Notes: a model not told the origin generated them from the letters alone. Positions 25,319-32,741 are shown, counted from the first letter of the stretch. The stretch: 33,580 nucleotides of DNA from JBFISM01 sp041608535 (GCA_041608535.1 JBFISM010000024.1:1-33580); one strand, 5' to 3'. Translations and numbers: made by a program.

Positions 25319-26836
25319 GTGATCGACTACCACGCCATCGCTCCCGAGATCATCCTCGGTCTCACGGTGCTCGCCGTGCTGATAGTCGATCTGCTGCCGG
25401 TGCCCAAGTACTTCACGGCAGTGGTGGGGCTGCTCGGCCTCGCGGCAACCGTGGTCCCGCTGCTCACACTCGGGTTGTGCGAATCCCTGGCGTTCTGCAC
25501 TGAGACCGGCGACCGCGTCATGTTGGGCAACAGCTACGTCATCGACGATTTCGCTCTCGTCCTCAAGGGACTGTTCTTGGCAGCCACATTCGTGGCCCTG
25601 TTGCTCTCGGTCGGCTACATCGAGGATGACCGTTACTGGCAGGGTGAGTTCTATTTCCTCATGCTCGCTTCGGCGTTCGGCGCCGTGGTGATGGCGTCGT
25701 CTCGCGACCTGTTGACGCTGTTCGTCGGGCTCGAGCTGGTGACCGGGCCGACCTTCCTGATGGCCGGCTGGCGCAAGGGCGATCCGAAGTCGAATGAAGC
25801 TGCGCTGAAGTACTTCGTCATCGGTGTGCTCTCGGCGGCCATCTTGTTGTTCGGGATGTCGCTCGTCTACGGGGTCACCGGTGATCTCACGTTCTCCGGG
25901 ATCCGGGCGGTCACCGCGGCGAGCACCGAGCCGGGCACGCTGTTGTCGATCGGGGTGATCCTCACGCTGCTCGGCTTCGCCTTCAAGGTGTCGGCGGTGC
26001 CGTTCCACTTCTGGACCCCGGACACGTATGAAGGGGCCCCGATCCCGGTGACCGCTTATCTGTCGGTCGTGTCGAAGACGGCCGGGTTCGTCGGGCTGTT
26101 GTCGCTGTGCTATCTCGCCTTCGCCGAGCTGCGAGACCTGTGGGGCCCGATGCTGTGGATCCTGGCAGCCCTGTCGATGACAGTGGGCAACCTCATCGCG
26201 GTCCGTCAGGACGACATCGTCCGGCTCCTCGGGTACTCCTCGATCGCCCAGGGCGGCTTCATCCTGGTGCCCTTTGGGGCGGCGGTGGCTGCCGATCTCA
26301 CCGGCGCGGATCTGGAGCAGATGTTCTTCGCCACGGTGGCCTATCTGGTCATCTATGCGGTGATGAACTTGGGGGCGTTCGCCGTGGTGATCGCCGGCGC
26401 CAACCGCATCAAGAGCACCGCCATCGCCGACTGGGCCGGAACGAGCACCTATGCCCCGGTCCTGGCCGGGTTGCTTGCCCTGTTCTTCGCTTCGCTTGCC
26501 GGCATCCCTCCGATTGCCGGTTGGTTCGCCAAGCTGGCCATGTTCGCGTCGGTGCTGGGTGTCGACAGCGGCTGGGCGACGGTGCTCGCCGTGATCGCTG
26601 TGATCAATTCGGTGGTGGCGTTCTATTACTACGCCAAGGTCATCAAATCGGCGTGGTTCGATCCGGTTCCCGCCGCCATCCCCGCAGCGGAGCTCCGCGA
26701 CACCGATCGCCGAATCGCCCCCTCGCTCAAGCTCGCTCTGGCCCTCACCGCGGTCCTGGTGCTGGTGCTCGGTTTCTACCCTGAACCCGTCGGCCTCCTC
26801 AGCGAAGTCTCCAGTACGTTTGCCAGCGGCTTCTGA
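25319..26836 (+). CDS. nuoN: NADH-quinone oxidoreductase subunit N (NuoN), second copy
   Basis: This is the 505-residue proximal antiporter-like subunit and last gene of the operon. GTG 25319 gives MIDYHAIAPEIILGL. Motifs include Glu139 in FVGLELVTGPTFLMAGW, Lys in FAFKVSAVPFHFWTPDTYEG, DDIVRLLGYSSIAQGGF and Lys in IAGWFAKLAMF. It differs clearly from the first NuoN despite equal length. A terminator-like hairpin follows 5 bases after the stop. Confidence 0.96.
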   Translation: MIDYHAIAPEIILGLTVLAVLIVDLLPVPKYFTAVVGLLGLAATVVPLLTLGLCESLAFCTETGDRVMLGNSYVIDDFALVLKGLFLAATFVALLLSVGYIEDDRYWQGEFYFLMLASAFGAVVMASSRDLLTLFVGLELVTGPTFLMAGWRKGDPKSNEAALKYFVIGVLSAAILLFGMSLVYGVTGDLTFSGIRAVTAASTEPGTLLSIGVILTLLGFAFKVSAVPFHFWTPDTYEGAPIPVTAYLSVVSKTAGFVGLLSLCYLAFAELRDLWGPMLWILAALSMTVGNLIAVRQDDIVRLLGYSSIAQGGFILVPFGAAVAADLTGADLEQMFFATVAYLVIYAVMNLGAFAVVIAGANRIKSTAIADWAGTSTYAPVLAGLLALFFASLAGIPPIAGWFAKLAMFASVLGVDSGWATVLAVIAVINSVVAFYYYAKVIKSAWFDPVPAAIPAAELRDTDRRIAPSLKLALALTAVLVLVLGFYPEPVGLLSEVSSTFASGF

Positions 26837-26841
26837 TGGCT

Positions 26842-26865
26842 TCGAGCCAAGCAGGCTTGGCTCGA
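26842..26865 (+). terminator. Terminator-like hairpin behind nuoN of the second operon
   Basis: Perfect 10-bp arms (TCGAGCCAAG and CTTGGCTCGA) surround a CAGG tetraloop, 5 bases after the nuoN stop. The following bases hold only a few T, so termination may be partial. That would allow some read-through into the methyltransferase gene, whose start is 22 bases further on. Confidence 0.65.
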
Positions 26866-26887
26866 GCTTGACGGACCCTGGAGTCGC

Positions 26888-27943
26888 GTGACTCACCTCA
26901 AACCACGCATCGTGGAGCGGATCACGGCTGAGGGGCCGATGGCGTTCGAGGAGTTTCAGCGGCTGTGTCTGTACGACCCGGATGGAGGGTTCTTTGCCAC
27001 CGGGCCGTTGCGGTCCACGAAGAGCGGCGACTTCCTGACCAGTCCGGAGGTGTCCCCGTGGTTTGGGCGGATGCTGGGCAGGTACGTCGCTCAGGTCGAC
27101 GAGCGTTTGGGGCGTCCGGGTGACATCGTCGAGGTGGGCGCCGGCTCCGGCTCGCTTCTCGCAAGCCTCATGGACGAGCTGGGGGAGCGGCCACTGTGGG
27201 CGGTCGAGGTCGCTCCGGCAGCGCAAATCGCATTACGGGAGCTTGGCGATCATGTCCAAGTCGTGGAGAGCATGCACGATCTCCCCAACGCCATCGCGGG
27301 AACGATTCTCGCCAACGAGTTGCTCGACAACCTCCCGGTGGCTCTGGTGCGCTGCGAGGGCGGCAGCTTCTACGAGCAGTGGGTGGAATACGACGGGGAG
27401 TCCTTGGAACTGGTACCCACCCCGATGCGCCCCGCGGTCGCCGAATGGGTCGACATGTACGCGGGACCGGTCATCGACGGTGGGCTGGTCGAAGTGCAGC
27501 TGCAAGCCGCGACCTGGACGAGAGAGGTGCTGGCAAAGCTGGAGCATGGCGCTCTCGTCGTGATCGATTACGGCGGGACCACAGAAGAGCTGGAGCCGCG
27601 TCGTTCTGCGGGAACGTTGCGCACCTATCGGGCGCACCATCTGGGGCCGGATCCGCTTCTCGAGCCGGGTGCCACCGACATCACCGTCGATGTGAACTTC
27701 ACGGCCCTGGCCGACGTCGCCGCTGCGGCGGGCGCAGAGGTGGATGTGGTTCGCCAAGACGACTTCTTGGAAAGGCTCGGATTGCGCACCGTCATCGGCG
27801 AGCTGCGGGGTCGCGAGCTGGAATTGGCCCGCTCTGGAGACGACATGGCGCGGCTGGTGGTCCGCAGCGAGCTGAAGGATGCCGAGACGCTTCTACACCC
27901 CCGTGGTCTCGGCGACTTCCGGGTTCTCATCGCCACGAAGTAG
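26888..27943 (+). CDS. MidA/NDUFAF7-family SAM-dependent methyltransferase
   Basis: This 351-residue protein belongs to the MidA family (Pfam Methyltransf_28, COG1565). Its mitochondrial member NDUFAF7 is a complex I assembly factor that dimethylates an arginine of NDUFS2, the NuoD homologue. Family blocks in order are GPMAFEEFQRLCLYDPDGGF (16-35), GDFLTSPEVSPWFG (47-60), the SAM motif VEVGAGSGSL (81-90) and ANELLDNLP (142-150). GTG 26888 has GGAG five bases upstream. It lies 51 bases behind nuoN, in the same direction, across a hairpin. A role in maturing the second complex I is inference from family and position; the family also occurs away from nuo genes. Confidence 0.88.
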   Translation: MTHLKPRIVERITAEGPMAFEEFQRLCLYDPDGGFFATGPLRSTKSGDFLTSPEVSPWFGRMLGRYVAQVDERLGRPGDIVEVGAGSGSLLASLMDELGERPLWAVEVAPAAQIALRELGDHVQVVESMHDLPNAIAGTILANELLDNLPVALVRCEGGSFYEQWVEYDGESLELVPTPMRPAVAEWVDMYAGPVIDGGLVEVQLQAATWTREVLAKLEHGALVVIDYGGTTEELEPRRSAGTLRTYRAHHLGPDPLLEPGATDITVDVNFTALADVAAAAGAEVDVVRQDDFLERLGLRTVIGELRGRELELARSGDDMARLVVRSELKDAETLLHPRGLGDFRVLIATK

Positions 27944-27977
27944 CCCGCCTCTGCCCCGAGAGCGCGAAAATCATCTC

Positions 27978-28012
27978 TTGACTATTGCGTGTGAAGTAGT
28001 AGTGTTTTATAC
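27978..28012 (+). promoter_or_regulatory. Leaderless promoter of the padR-nfeD-flotillin unit
   Basis: TTGACT (27978-27983), a 16-base spacer and TAGTGT (28000-28005) are followed by 7 bases and then the ATG at 28013. Transcription should begin at or next to the start codon, matching the absence of a ribosome binding site. A weak dyad (AAGTA at 27994-27998, TACTT at 28017-28021) spans the start and could be an autoregulatory site, with low certainty. Confidence 0.6.
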
Positions 28013-28354
28013 ATGGTACTTGACGATGTCAGTCACCATACCCAGCTGCTCAAGGGGCTCATCGACATGTGTCTGCTGGCCGTGATCGACAGGAACCCGA
28101 GCTACGGGTACGAGATGGTGCGCAAGCTCGAGGAACAGAATCTCGAGATCGCAAGCGAAACCTCGATCTACCCGGTGCTGAAGCGGCTGGGGCGACGGGG
28201 ACTGATCGAGAGCTACCTCGTCGATTCAGACGCAGGACCGGCTCGCAAGTACTACCGCATAACGCCCAGCGGGCGAGAAACACTGGGCGAATGGGTGCGT
28301 GACTGGCGCACCGTGAGGAACGGAGTCGATGATGTATTGGGGGGTCAGCACTAA
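28013..28354 (+). CDS. PadR-family transcriptional regulator
   Basis: This is a 113-residue winged-helix protein of the short PadR type. The N-terminal LLKGLIDMCLLAVIDRNPSY is followed by GYEMVRKLEE, and the recognition region SETSIYPVLKRLGRRGLIES leads into the wing (ARKYYRITPSGRETLGEW). These match the PadR family (PF03551), in which small proteins bind dyads and often repress their own operon and genes for membrane or drug stress. It is first in a row of same-strand genes, 33 bases ahead of the NfeD-like gene, so it is the likely regulator of that gene and the flotillin. The ligand is unknown. Confidence 0.9.
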   Translation: MVLDDVSHHTQLLKGLIDMCLLAVIDRNPSYGYEMVRKLEEQNLEIASETSIYPVLKRLGRRGLIESYLVDSDAGPARKYYRITPSGRETLGEWVRDWRTVRNGVDDVLGGQH

Positions 28355-28387
28355 AACCCATGCTCGTGCGCGTTGTGGGGGTGCGCG

Positions 28388-29005
28388 ATGATCTGGGTGT
28401 ACGTGGCGGCAGCCATCTTCGGTGGCGGATTCATCATCCCGATGCTGTTGGGCGGTCTCGACTTCGACACCGATGCTGAAATCGAATTCGACACCGACGC
28501 CGATCTGGATCTGGGAGAGGGTGATTTCGACACCGACACGGACGGCTCGTTGAGCCAGGCAGCCGGCGGCATCGGCGACTTCGTCGCTTCGCTGCTCAGC
28601 TTCCGTACGCTCGTGTTCTTCCTGGCGTTCTTCGGGATCGTCGGGATCGTGCTCACCCTGTTGGGTTACTCCGAGCCGCTGCCATTGGCTACGGCGCTAC
28701 CGCTCGGCCTTTTCGCCGGCACGGTGAACGCCAGGCTGGTGGATTACGTGAAGCGCTCCGAAGTGTCGTCGCACATCACCAGCCGGGAGCTGGGTGGATC
28801 TCGAGCCAGGGTGGTGCTTCCCATCGCCGCCGGTCGCAAGGGACGGGTGGAAGTGAGTCTGGGTGGCCAGCCCACCTACATGGTGGCCCTGCCGTACAAA
28901 CAAGACGCACCCGAGATCGATCGGGGCGCAGAGGTCGTGGTCGTAGAGGTACGGGAAGGAACGGCGTACGTCGCTCCGCTTCCCGCATTCGAGGAAGGAA
29001 AGTAG
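28388..29005 (+). CDS. NfeD-like membrane protein with acidic repeat loop
   Basis: This protein has about 205 residues. ATG 28388 follows a GGGGGTG site; a TTG 15 bases upstream is less likely. A first hydrophobic helix (MIWVYVAAAIFGGGFIIPML) is followed by a strongly acidic loop with three F-D-T-D units. Then come two helices (FRTLVFFLAFFGIVGIVLTL and PLATALPLGLFAG) and a C-terminal OB-fold-like domain (GSRARVVLPIAAGRKGRVEV) ending in VVEVREGTAYVAPLP. NfeD-like proteins (PF01957 and relatives such as YuaF) are encoded next to flotillins and work with them, as here. The acidic loop is probably on one face of the membrane and might bind cations. Confidence 0.82.
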   Translation: MIWVYVAAAIFGGGFIIPMLLGGLDFDTDAEIEFDTDADLDLGEGDFDTDTDGSLSQAAGGIGDFVASLLSFRTLVFFLAFFGIVGIVLTLLGYSEPLPLATALPLGLFAGTVNARLVDYVKRSEVSSHITSRELGGSRARVVLPIAAGRKGRVEVSLGGQPTYMVALPYKQDAPEIDRGAEVVVVEVREGTAYVAPLPAFEEGK

Positions 29006-30301
29006 ATGGAGTTTCTTGCACTCATTGCGATCTTCTTGGTCGTGATCGTTGCGGTGGCGTTCTCCGCCATCAAGAGCCTGATCGTGATCTGCCCGCCCAA
29101 CCAGGTGGCAGTGATCTCGGGTCGGAGCCGGCCGGTCGACGACGGGCGCACCGTGGGCTACCGGGTGATCAAGGGTGGCCGCACCATCCGAATCCCGGTG
29201 CTGGAGAAGGTCGACTACATGGATCTCAACACGATCCCCATCGACGTCTCCGTGAGCAATGCGTATTCGAAGGGCGCCATCCCGCTCGACGTCCAAGGTG
29301 TGGCCAACATCAAGGTATCGAGCCGTGAGGGCATTCTGGAGAACTCAGTGGAGCGGTTCTTGGGTCGCGATCCTGCGTACATCCAGCAGATCGCGAAGGA
29401 GAACCTCGAGGCCAACCTACGTGGCGTCCTATCGACGCTGACGCCGGAGGAGGTCAACGAGGATCGTCTCAAGTTCGCCCAAACGCTCATCGAGGAGGCC
29501 GACGACGACATTCGCACGCTGGGGCTGGAGCTCGACGTGCTGAAGATCCAGAACGTCACCGATCAGGTGGGCTATCTGGAGGCAGTGGGCCGCCGCCGCA
29601 CCGCCCAGGTGCTCAAGGAGGCTCGCGAGTCCGAGGCGATGCAAGAGGCCGAAGCTGCCGAAGCCGAGGCCGACGGCCGCAGGCGGGCCGAGCTGGCCCG
29701 AGTCGAATCGGACCTTGCCATCGCCGAGGAGCAGAACAAGCTCCGGGTGCGTCAGGCAGAGCTCGAAGCAGCCGCGCTGGCCGAAGAGGAGCGAGCTCTC
29801 GTATCCGGCGCCAAGGCGAAGGTAATCGCCGAGCAGGATCTCGAGCTGCAGCGGATCCAGCTCCAAGATCGGCGTCTCGAAGCCGACGTCATCGCCCCGG
29901 CGCGGGCCGAGAAGGAGGCGCTGGAGCTGAAGGCGAAGGGTGTCGCTGCCAAGATCGTCGAGGACGGCGCCGCCCAGGTGCGGGTCCTCGAACAGCTCGC
30001 CGGCCACTTCGAGGCGGCCGGGGAGGATGCCCGCGACATCTTCGTCCTGCACATGCTTCCCGAGCTGGTGCAGCACATCACCGACACGGTGAGTGGGATC
30101 GATGTGGAGAGGATCACTGTGATCGACAACGGTCAAGGTGGTTCCGGCAAGGGTCTGCCCAGCGTGGCGTCGCAGATGCCGGCGGCCGTGATCTCCATCA
30201 CCGAACAGATCGAGGCGGCGACCGGGGTCAACATCCTGTCGGCGCTCAACAAGGAGGTGAACCGGAAGGCCCGCCCGGAGCCGGTGGAGGTCACCGAGTG
30301 A
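29006..30301 (+). CDS. Flotillin-like SPFH-domain protein
   Basis: This 431-residue protein has an N-terminal membrane helix (about 4-28) and the SPFH domain (about 30-195: CPPNQVAVISGRSRPVDDGR onward). A long Ala/Glu-rich coiled coil follows (about 205-320, with repeated E-A, A-E-A-E and R-R-A-E-L units), then a C-terminal tail rich in Gly and Ser. This is the architecture of bacterial flotillins (YuaG/FloT type), which form large membrane assemblies and organise ordered membrane domains. ATG 29006 abuts the NfeD-like stop and has the strong site GAGGAAGGAA (28991-29000). The pairing with NfeD is the standard one. Confidence 0.92.
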   Translation: MEFLALIAIFLVVIVAVAFSAIKSLIVICPPNQVAVISGRSRPVDDGRTVGYRVIKGGRTIRIPVLEKVDYMDLNTIPIDVSVSNAYSKGAIPLDVQGVANIKVSSREGILENSVERFLGRDPAYIQQIAKENLEANLRGVLSTLTPEEVNEDRLKFAQTLIEEADDDIRTLGLELDVLKIQNVTDQVGYLEAVGRRRTAQVLKEARESEAMQEAEAAEAEADGRRRAELARVESDLAIAEEQNKLRVRQAELEAAALAEEERALVSGAKAKVIAEQDLELQRIQLQDRRLEADVIAPARAEKEALELKAKGVAAKIVEDGAAQVRVLEQLAGHFEAAGEDARDIFVLHMLPELVQHITDTVSGIDVERITVIDNGQGGSGKGLPSVASQMPAAVISITEQIEAATGVNILSALNKEVNRKARPEPVEVTE

Positions 30302-30330
30302 CCATGCGGGAACCATGACCAGCCGGTGGG

Positions 30331-30367
30331 GCGTCTCAATCATATGAGCGCACCTCTGGTGAGACGC
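30331..30367 (+). promoter_or_regulatory. Inverted repeat placing the lipoprotein start codon in a loop
   Basis: GCGTCTCA at 30331-30338 and TGAGACGC at 30360-30367 are perfect 8-bp arms around 21 bases that contain the ATG at 30344. In mRNA this could fold into a hairpin carrying the start codon in its loop. The arms are seen directly; a regulatory effect is speculation. Confidence 0.35.
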
Positions 30368-30916
30368 TGGGACGTGCTCCGTCGCACCGCGGCCGCACTG
30401 CTGGCGATGACGTTGTTCATCGCAGCGTGCGGCGCCGATTCCACGGGTGACGGGGCCGACCCGACCATCACCGACCCACCGGTCACCACACCGGCGCCGG
30501 ACACGACGGCGCCGTCCGATCCAGGAGAACCAGTGACCGACAGCACGCCACCGAGCAGCGAGCCGCCCGGGAGCGGAGACACGACACCGCCCACCGGCAA
30601 CGTCGCCTTCGCCATCGCCGATCTCGCCGAGCTGATTGGGGTCGATCCCGCTGACATCGTCGTCGTCTCCCAAGAGGACGTGACGTGGCGGGACGGTTCG
30701 CTGGGGTGCCCTCAATCCGGCATGATGTACACCCAGGCCCTGGTCGACGGGTACAAGATCATCCTCGAAGTGGACGGGGTGCAGTACCCGTATCACGGCA
30801 AGGGCACCCAAGAGCCGTTCTTGTGCACCAACGATCTGCCGATCGACACGCCGACACCGACCTTCCTCGAACCGAAGGAAGAAGATGCCGAGGAAACCGG
30901 TTCTCTCGACTATTGA
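30344..30916 (+). CDS. Lipoprotein with Thr/Pro-rich linker and conserved C-terminal domain
   Basis: This protein has about 190 residues. ATG 30344 gives a basic N-terminus (SAPLVRRWDVLRR), a hydrophobic stretch and the lipobox LFIAAC-G, so it is a probable lipid-anchored secreted protein. GTG 30326 would add six residues. A linker of about 50 residues rich in Thr, Pro, Ser and Asp follows. The C-terminal domain carries TWRDGSLGCPQSGMMYTQAL followed by VDGYKIILEVDGVQYPYHGK and a second Cys in PFLCTND, suggesting a disulfide. I recognise the DGSLGCPQ-x-GM-x-YTQ pattern from uncharacterised secreted proteins but know no function. It lies 42 bases behind the flotillin gene. Confidence 0.82.
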   Translation: MSAPLVRRWDVLRRTAAALLAMTLFIAACGADSTGDGADPTITDPPVTTPAPDTTAPSDPGEPVTDSTPPSSEPPGSGDTTPPTGNVAFAIADLAELIGVDPADIVVVSQEDVTWRDGSLGCPQSGMMYTQALVDGYKIILEVDGVQYPYHGKGTQEPFLCTNDLPIDTPTPTFLEPKEEDAEETGSLDY

Positions 30917-30964
30917 CGGGCGTTTTCACCGCAGCCGAGCGGGTAGATACCGCCCAGCGAGGAA

Positions 30965-30976
30965 TATCATTTCATC
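30965..30976 (+). promoter_or_regulatory. Candidate leaderless promoter of htpX
   Basis: TATCAT (30965-30970) is a good -10 box and lies 6 bases before the ATG at 30977, so the transcript would start at the start codon. No clear -35 is seen; an imperfect dyad centred near 30947 (GCGGGTA-GA-TACCGC) occupies that place and could be an operator. A GAGGAA at about 30959-30964 is rather far for a ribosome binding site. Confidence 0.45.
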
Positions 30977-31849
30977 ATGACCAACAACCTCAAGACCGTT
31001 GCACTGCTCGCCCTCCTGGGTGGTCTTTTCATCGCGGTCGGAGCCGCACTCGGCGGCCAGAACGGTGCCCTCGTCGCTCTCGGGTTCGCCGTCCTCTTCA
31101 ACTTCGCCATGTACTTCTTCTCCGACCGGCTGGCGCTCGCCGCCTCCCGGGCCAAGGAGCTGCAACCGGGGCAGCTCCCCGAGGTGGAGCAGATCGTGGC
31201 TTCGCTGGCCCAGCGAGAGAACATGCCGATGCCGCGGCTGTATGTCATCAACTCTCCCCAGCCGAACGCTTTCGCAACTGGACGCAGCCCGCGCCACGCA
31301 GCCGTTGCGGTCACGTCGGGCATTCTGGAGGTCCTGACTCGGCAGGAGCTCGAAGGCGTGCTCGCTCATGAGCTGTCCCACGTGCGCAACCGGGACATCC
31401 TCATCGGCACCGTCGCCGCCACCATCGCCGCAGCTCTGTCGTTCCTCACCAGGATGGCGTTCTGGGGCGGACTCGGGGGCGACCGGCGTGATAGCGGGCC
31501 GCTCGGCGCCATCGCCGGCATCATCGCCATCATCGTGGCCCCGCTGGCTGCCATGATCATCCAGATGGCCATCTCCCGCTCCCGTGAGTATCAGGCCGAT
31601 CGCAGCGGCGCCGAGATGACCGGGTCCCCGCTGGCGCTGGCCAGTGCTCTGCGCAAGCTGGAGATGGGGACCAGCCGAGTACCCATGCCGGTGAACCAAG
31701 CAGTTGCCCAGCTGTACATCGCCGATCCGCTGAAGGCGTTCGGGCGCCGCAGTGGTCGCGGTGGAGGGTTTGCCAAGCTGTTCTCGACCCACCCGCCGAT
31801 TCCCGAGCGCATCGAGCGACTCGAGAAGATGCAGCTGGGGATTCGCTAG
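30977..31849 (+). CDS. htpX: HtpX-type membrane zinc metalloprotease (M48)
   Basis: This is a 290-residue membrane protease that degrades damaged or misfolded membrane proteins. There are two N-terminal helices (about 7-26 and 31-48), the zinc motif HELSH at 131-135 with catalytic Glu132, two more helices (about 141-157 and 176-199) and the third zinc ligand Glu204 in SREYQADRSGA. Late blocks FSTHPPIPERIERL and the length match HtpX (Pfam PF01435). It follows the flotillin-NfeD-lipoprotein genes at a 60-base distance with its own candidate promoter. Known HtpX proteins work alongside FtsH and SPFH proteins, so the neighbourhood is functionally consistent. Confidence 0.93.
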   Translation: MTNNLKTVALLALLGGLFIAVGAALGGQNGALVALGFAVLFNFAMYFFSDRLALAASRAKELQPGQLPEVEQIVASLAQRENMPMPRLYVINSPQPNAFATGRSPRHAAVAVTSGILEVLTRQELEGVLAHELSHVRNRDILIGTVAATIAAALSFLTRMAFWGGLGGDRRDSGPLGAIAGIIAIIVAPLAAMIIQMAISRSREYQADRSGAEMTGSPLALASALRKLEMGTSRVPMPVNQAVAQLYIADPLKAFGRRSGRGGGFAKLFSTHPPIPERIERLEKMQLGIR

Positions 31850-31866
31850 GACCGGGCTCGGCTCCT
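31848..31866 (+). terminator. Weak hairpin after htpX
   Basis: AGGACCG and CGGCTCCT can pair over seven base pairs with one bulged base and a GGCT loop, starting in the htpX stop codon. No T-run follows. This is only a possible weak terminator. Confidence 0.25.
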
Positions 31867-31895
31867 GGCGCACAGGGATGCAGCGAAGGAGCACG

Positions 31896-31901
31896 TAGGC
31901 T
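31896..31901 (+). promoter_or_regulatory. Candidate -10 box of the EamA-type transporter gene
   Basis: TAGGCT lies 9 bases before the ATG at 31911, fitting the TAnnnT -10 pattern and a leaderless or near-leaderless start. The nearest purine-rich site (AAGGAG, about 31886-31891) is too far to act as a normal ribosome binding site. No clear -35 is seen. Confidence 0.35.
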
Positions 31902-31910
31902 CGCAGCCTC

Positions 31911-32741
31911 ATGGCTGTTCTTCTCGCCTTGGCATCCTCGATCGCCATCGGCACCTCGGACATGCTGGGAACGCTGGCGGGCCGGAGGGGTGGCGTGCTG
32001 GCGGCTGTTCTTGCCAACTTCGCCCTCGGCGGGGTCTTGCTCGTCCCGGTGGCCGCAGCCTTCGGGGGCACTCCCTCACTGACGGATCTCGCCGTTGGCG
32101 CTGTGGCCGGGGTGCTCGGTGGCGTTGGTCTGCTGGCGCTCTACGGAGGGTACGCCACCACGACCGTCGGGATCGTGGCGCCCATCGCCGCAGTGCTCGG
32201 AGCCGTCGTGCCGGTATCAGTGGGGCTCATCGTGGAAGCGGTGCCCGGGCCGCTGGGTCTTGGTGGAATCGCACTCGGCGTGGCCGCCATCGGACTCCTT
32301 GCCGTGGCGCCGACCCACGAGACCGCCATCGAACCGACGCGTGCTGTCATGTACGGAGTTGTCGCCGGTCTCGCTCTGGGGGTGATGGTGACTCTGCTCG
32401 GGCTCACCCGCTCCGAAGCCGGGCTGTGGCCACTCATCCCGGCCCGCGTCTCGAGTGCGGTGATCCTCATTCCCATCGCTCGCTTCCGCGGCGTCGGATT
32501 GCACGCCACGGGCGGAGCCTGGCGGCTGCTGCCCTTCGTGGGCATCCTCTCGGCGGGGGGCATGGCACTGTTCGTGCTCGCTGCTCAGGAGAACCTCATC
32601 GTCGCCGGGCTGCTGCTCAACATGGCCTATGCGGTGACGGCCGTGCTCGCCATCCTGCTCTTCAAGGAGCGCTCCACCCTGTTGCAGCGCTACGGATTCG
32701 CTCTGGCGGCCCTGTCCATCACCCTCCTCGCCGTGGGTTAG
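31911..32741 (+). CDS. EamA/DMT-family transporter
   Basis: This is a 276-residue integral membrane protein with about ten hydrophobic helices arranged as two EamA-like halves (PF00892). The first half begins MAVLLALASSIAIGTSDMLG and the second begins around residue 145 (VMYGVVAGLALGVMVTLLGL). The last pair contains the typical LLLNMAYAVTAVLAILLFKE followed by RSTLLQRYGFALAALSI. Proteins of this superfamily export metabolites or drugs; the substrate cannot be read from the sequence. The TetR-type regulator 43 bases downstream may control it, but each gene seems to have its own promoter. Confidence 0.88.
   Translation: MAVLLALASSIAIGTSDMLGTLAGRRGGVLAAVLANFALGGVLLVPVAAAFGGTPSLTDLAVGAVAGVLGGVGLLALYGGYATTTVGIVAPIAAVLGAVVPVSVGLIVEAVPGPLGLGGIALGVAAIGLLAVAPTHETAIEPTRAVMYGVVAGLALGVMVTLLGLTRSEAGLWPLIPARVSSAVILIPIARFRGVGLHATGGAWRLLPFVGILSAGGMALFVLAAQENLIVAGLLLNMAYAVTAVLAILLFKERSTLLQRYGFALAALSITLLAVG

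Noticed and set aside
26868..26873. TTGACG before the methyltransferase gene as a -35 box
   Set aside because: A -10 box at normal spacing would fall inside the coding region after GTG 26888, and none is seen there.
24035..27226. A minus-strand open frame of 1063 codons opposite nuoM, nuoN and the methyltransferase gene
   Set aside because: It is a mirror of strong G/C third-position bias in the plus-strand genes. Its product is rich in His, Arg, Asp, Glu and Gly with no recognisable domain, while the plus strand encodes conserved subunits throughout.
28007..28012. TTATAC as the -10 box of the padR promoter
   Set aside because: It directly abuts the ATG and would place the transcription start inside the gene; TAGTGT at 28000-28005 is correctly spaced from both TTGACT and the ATG.
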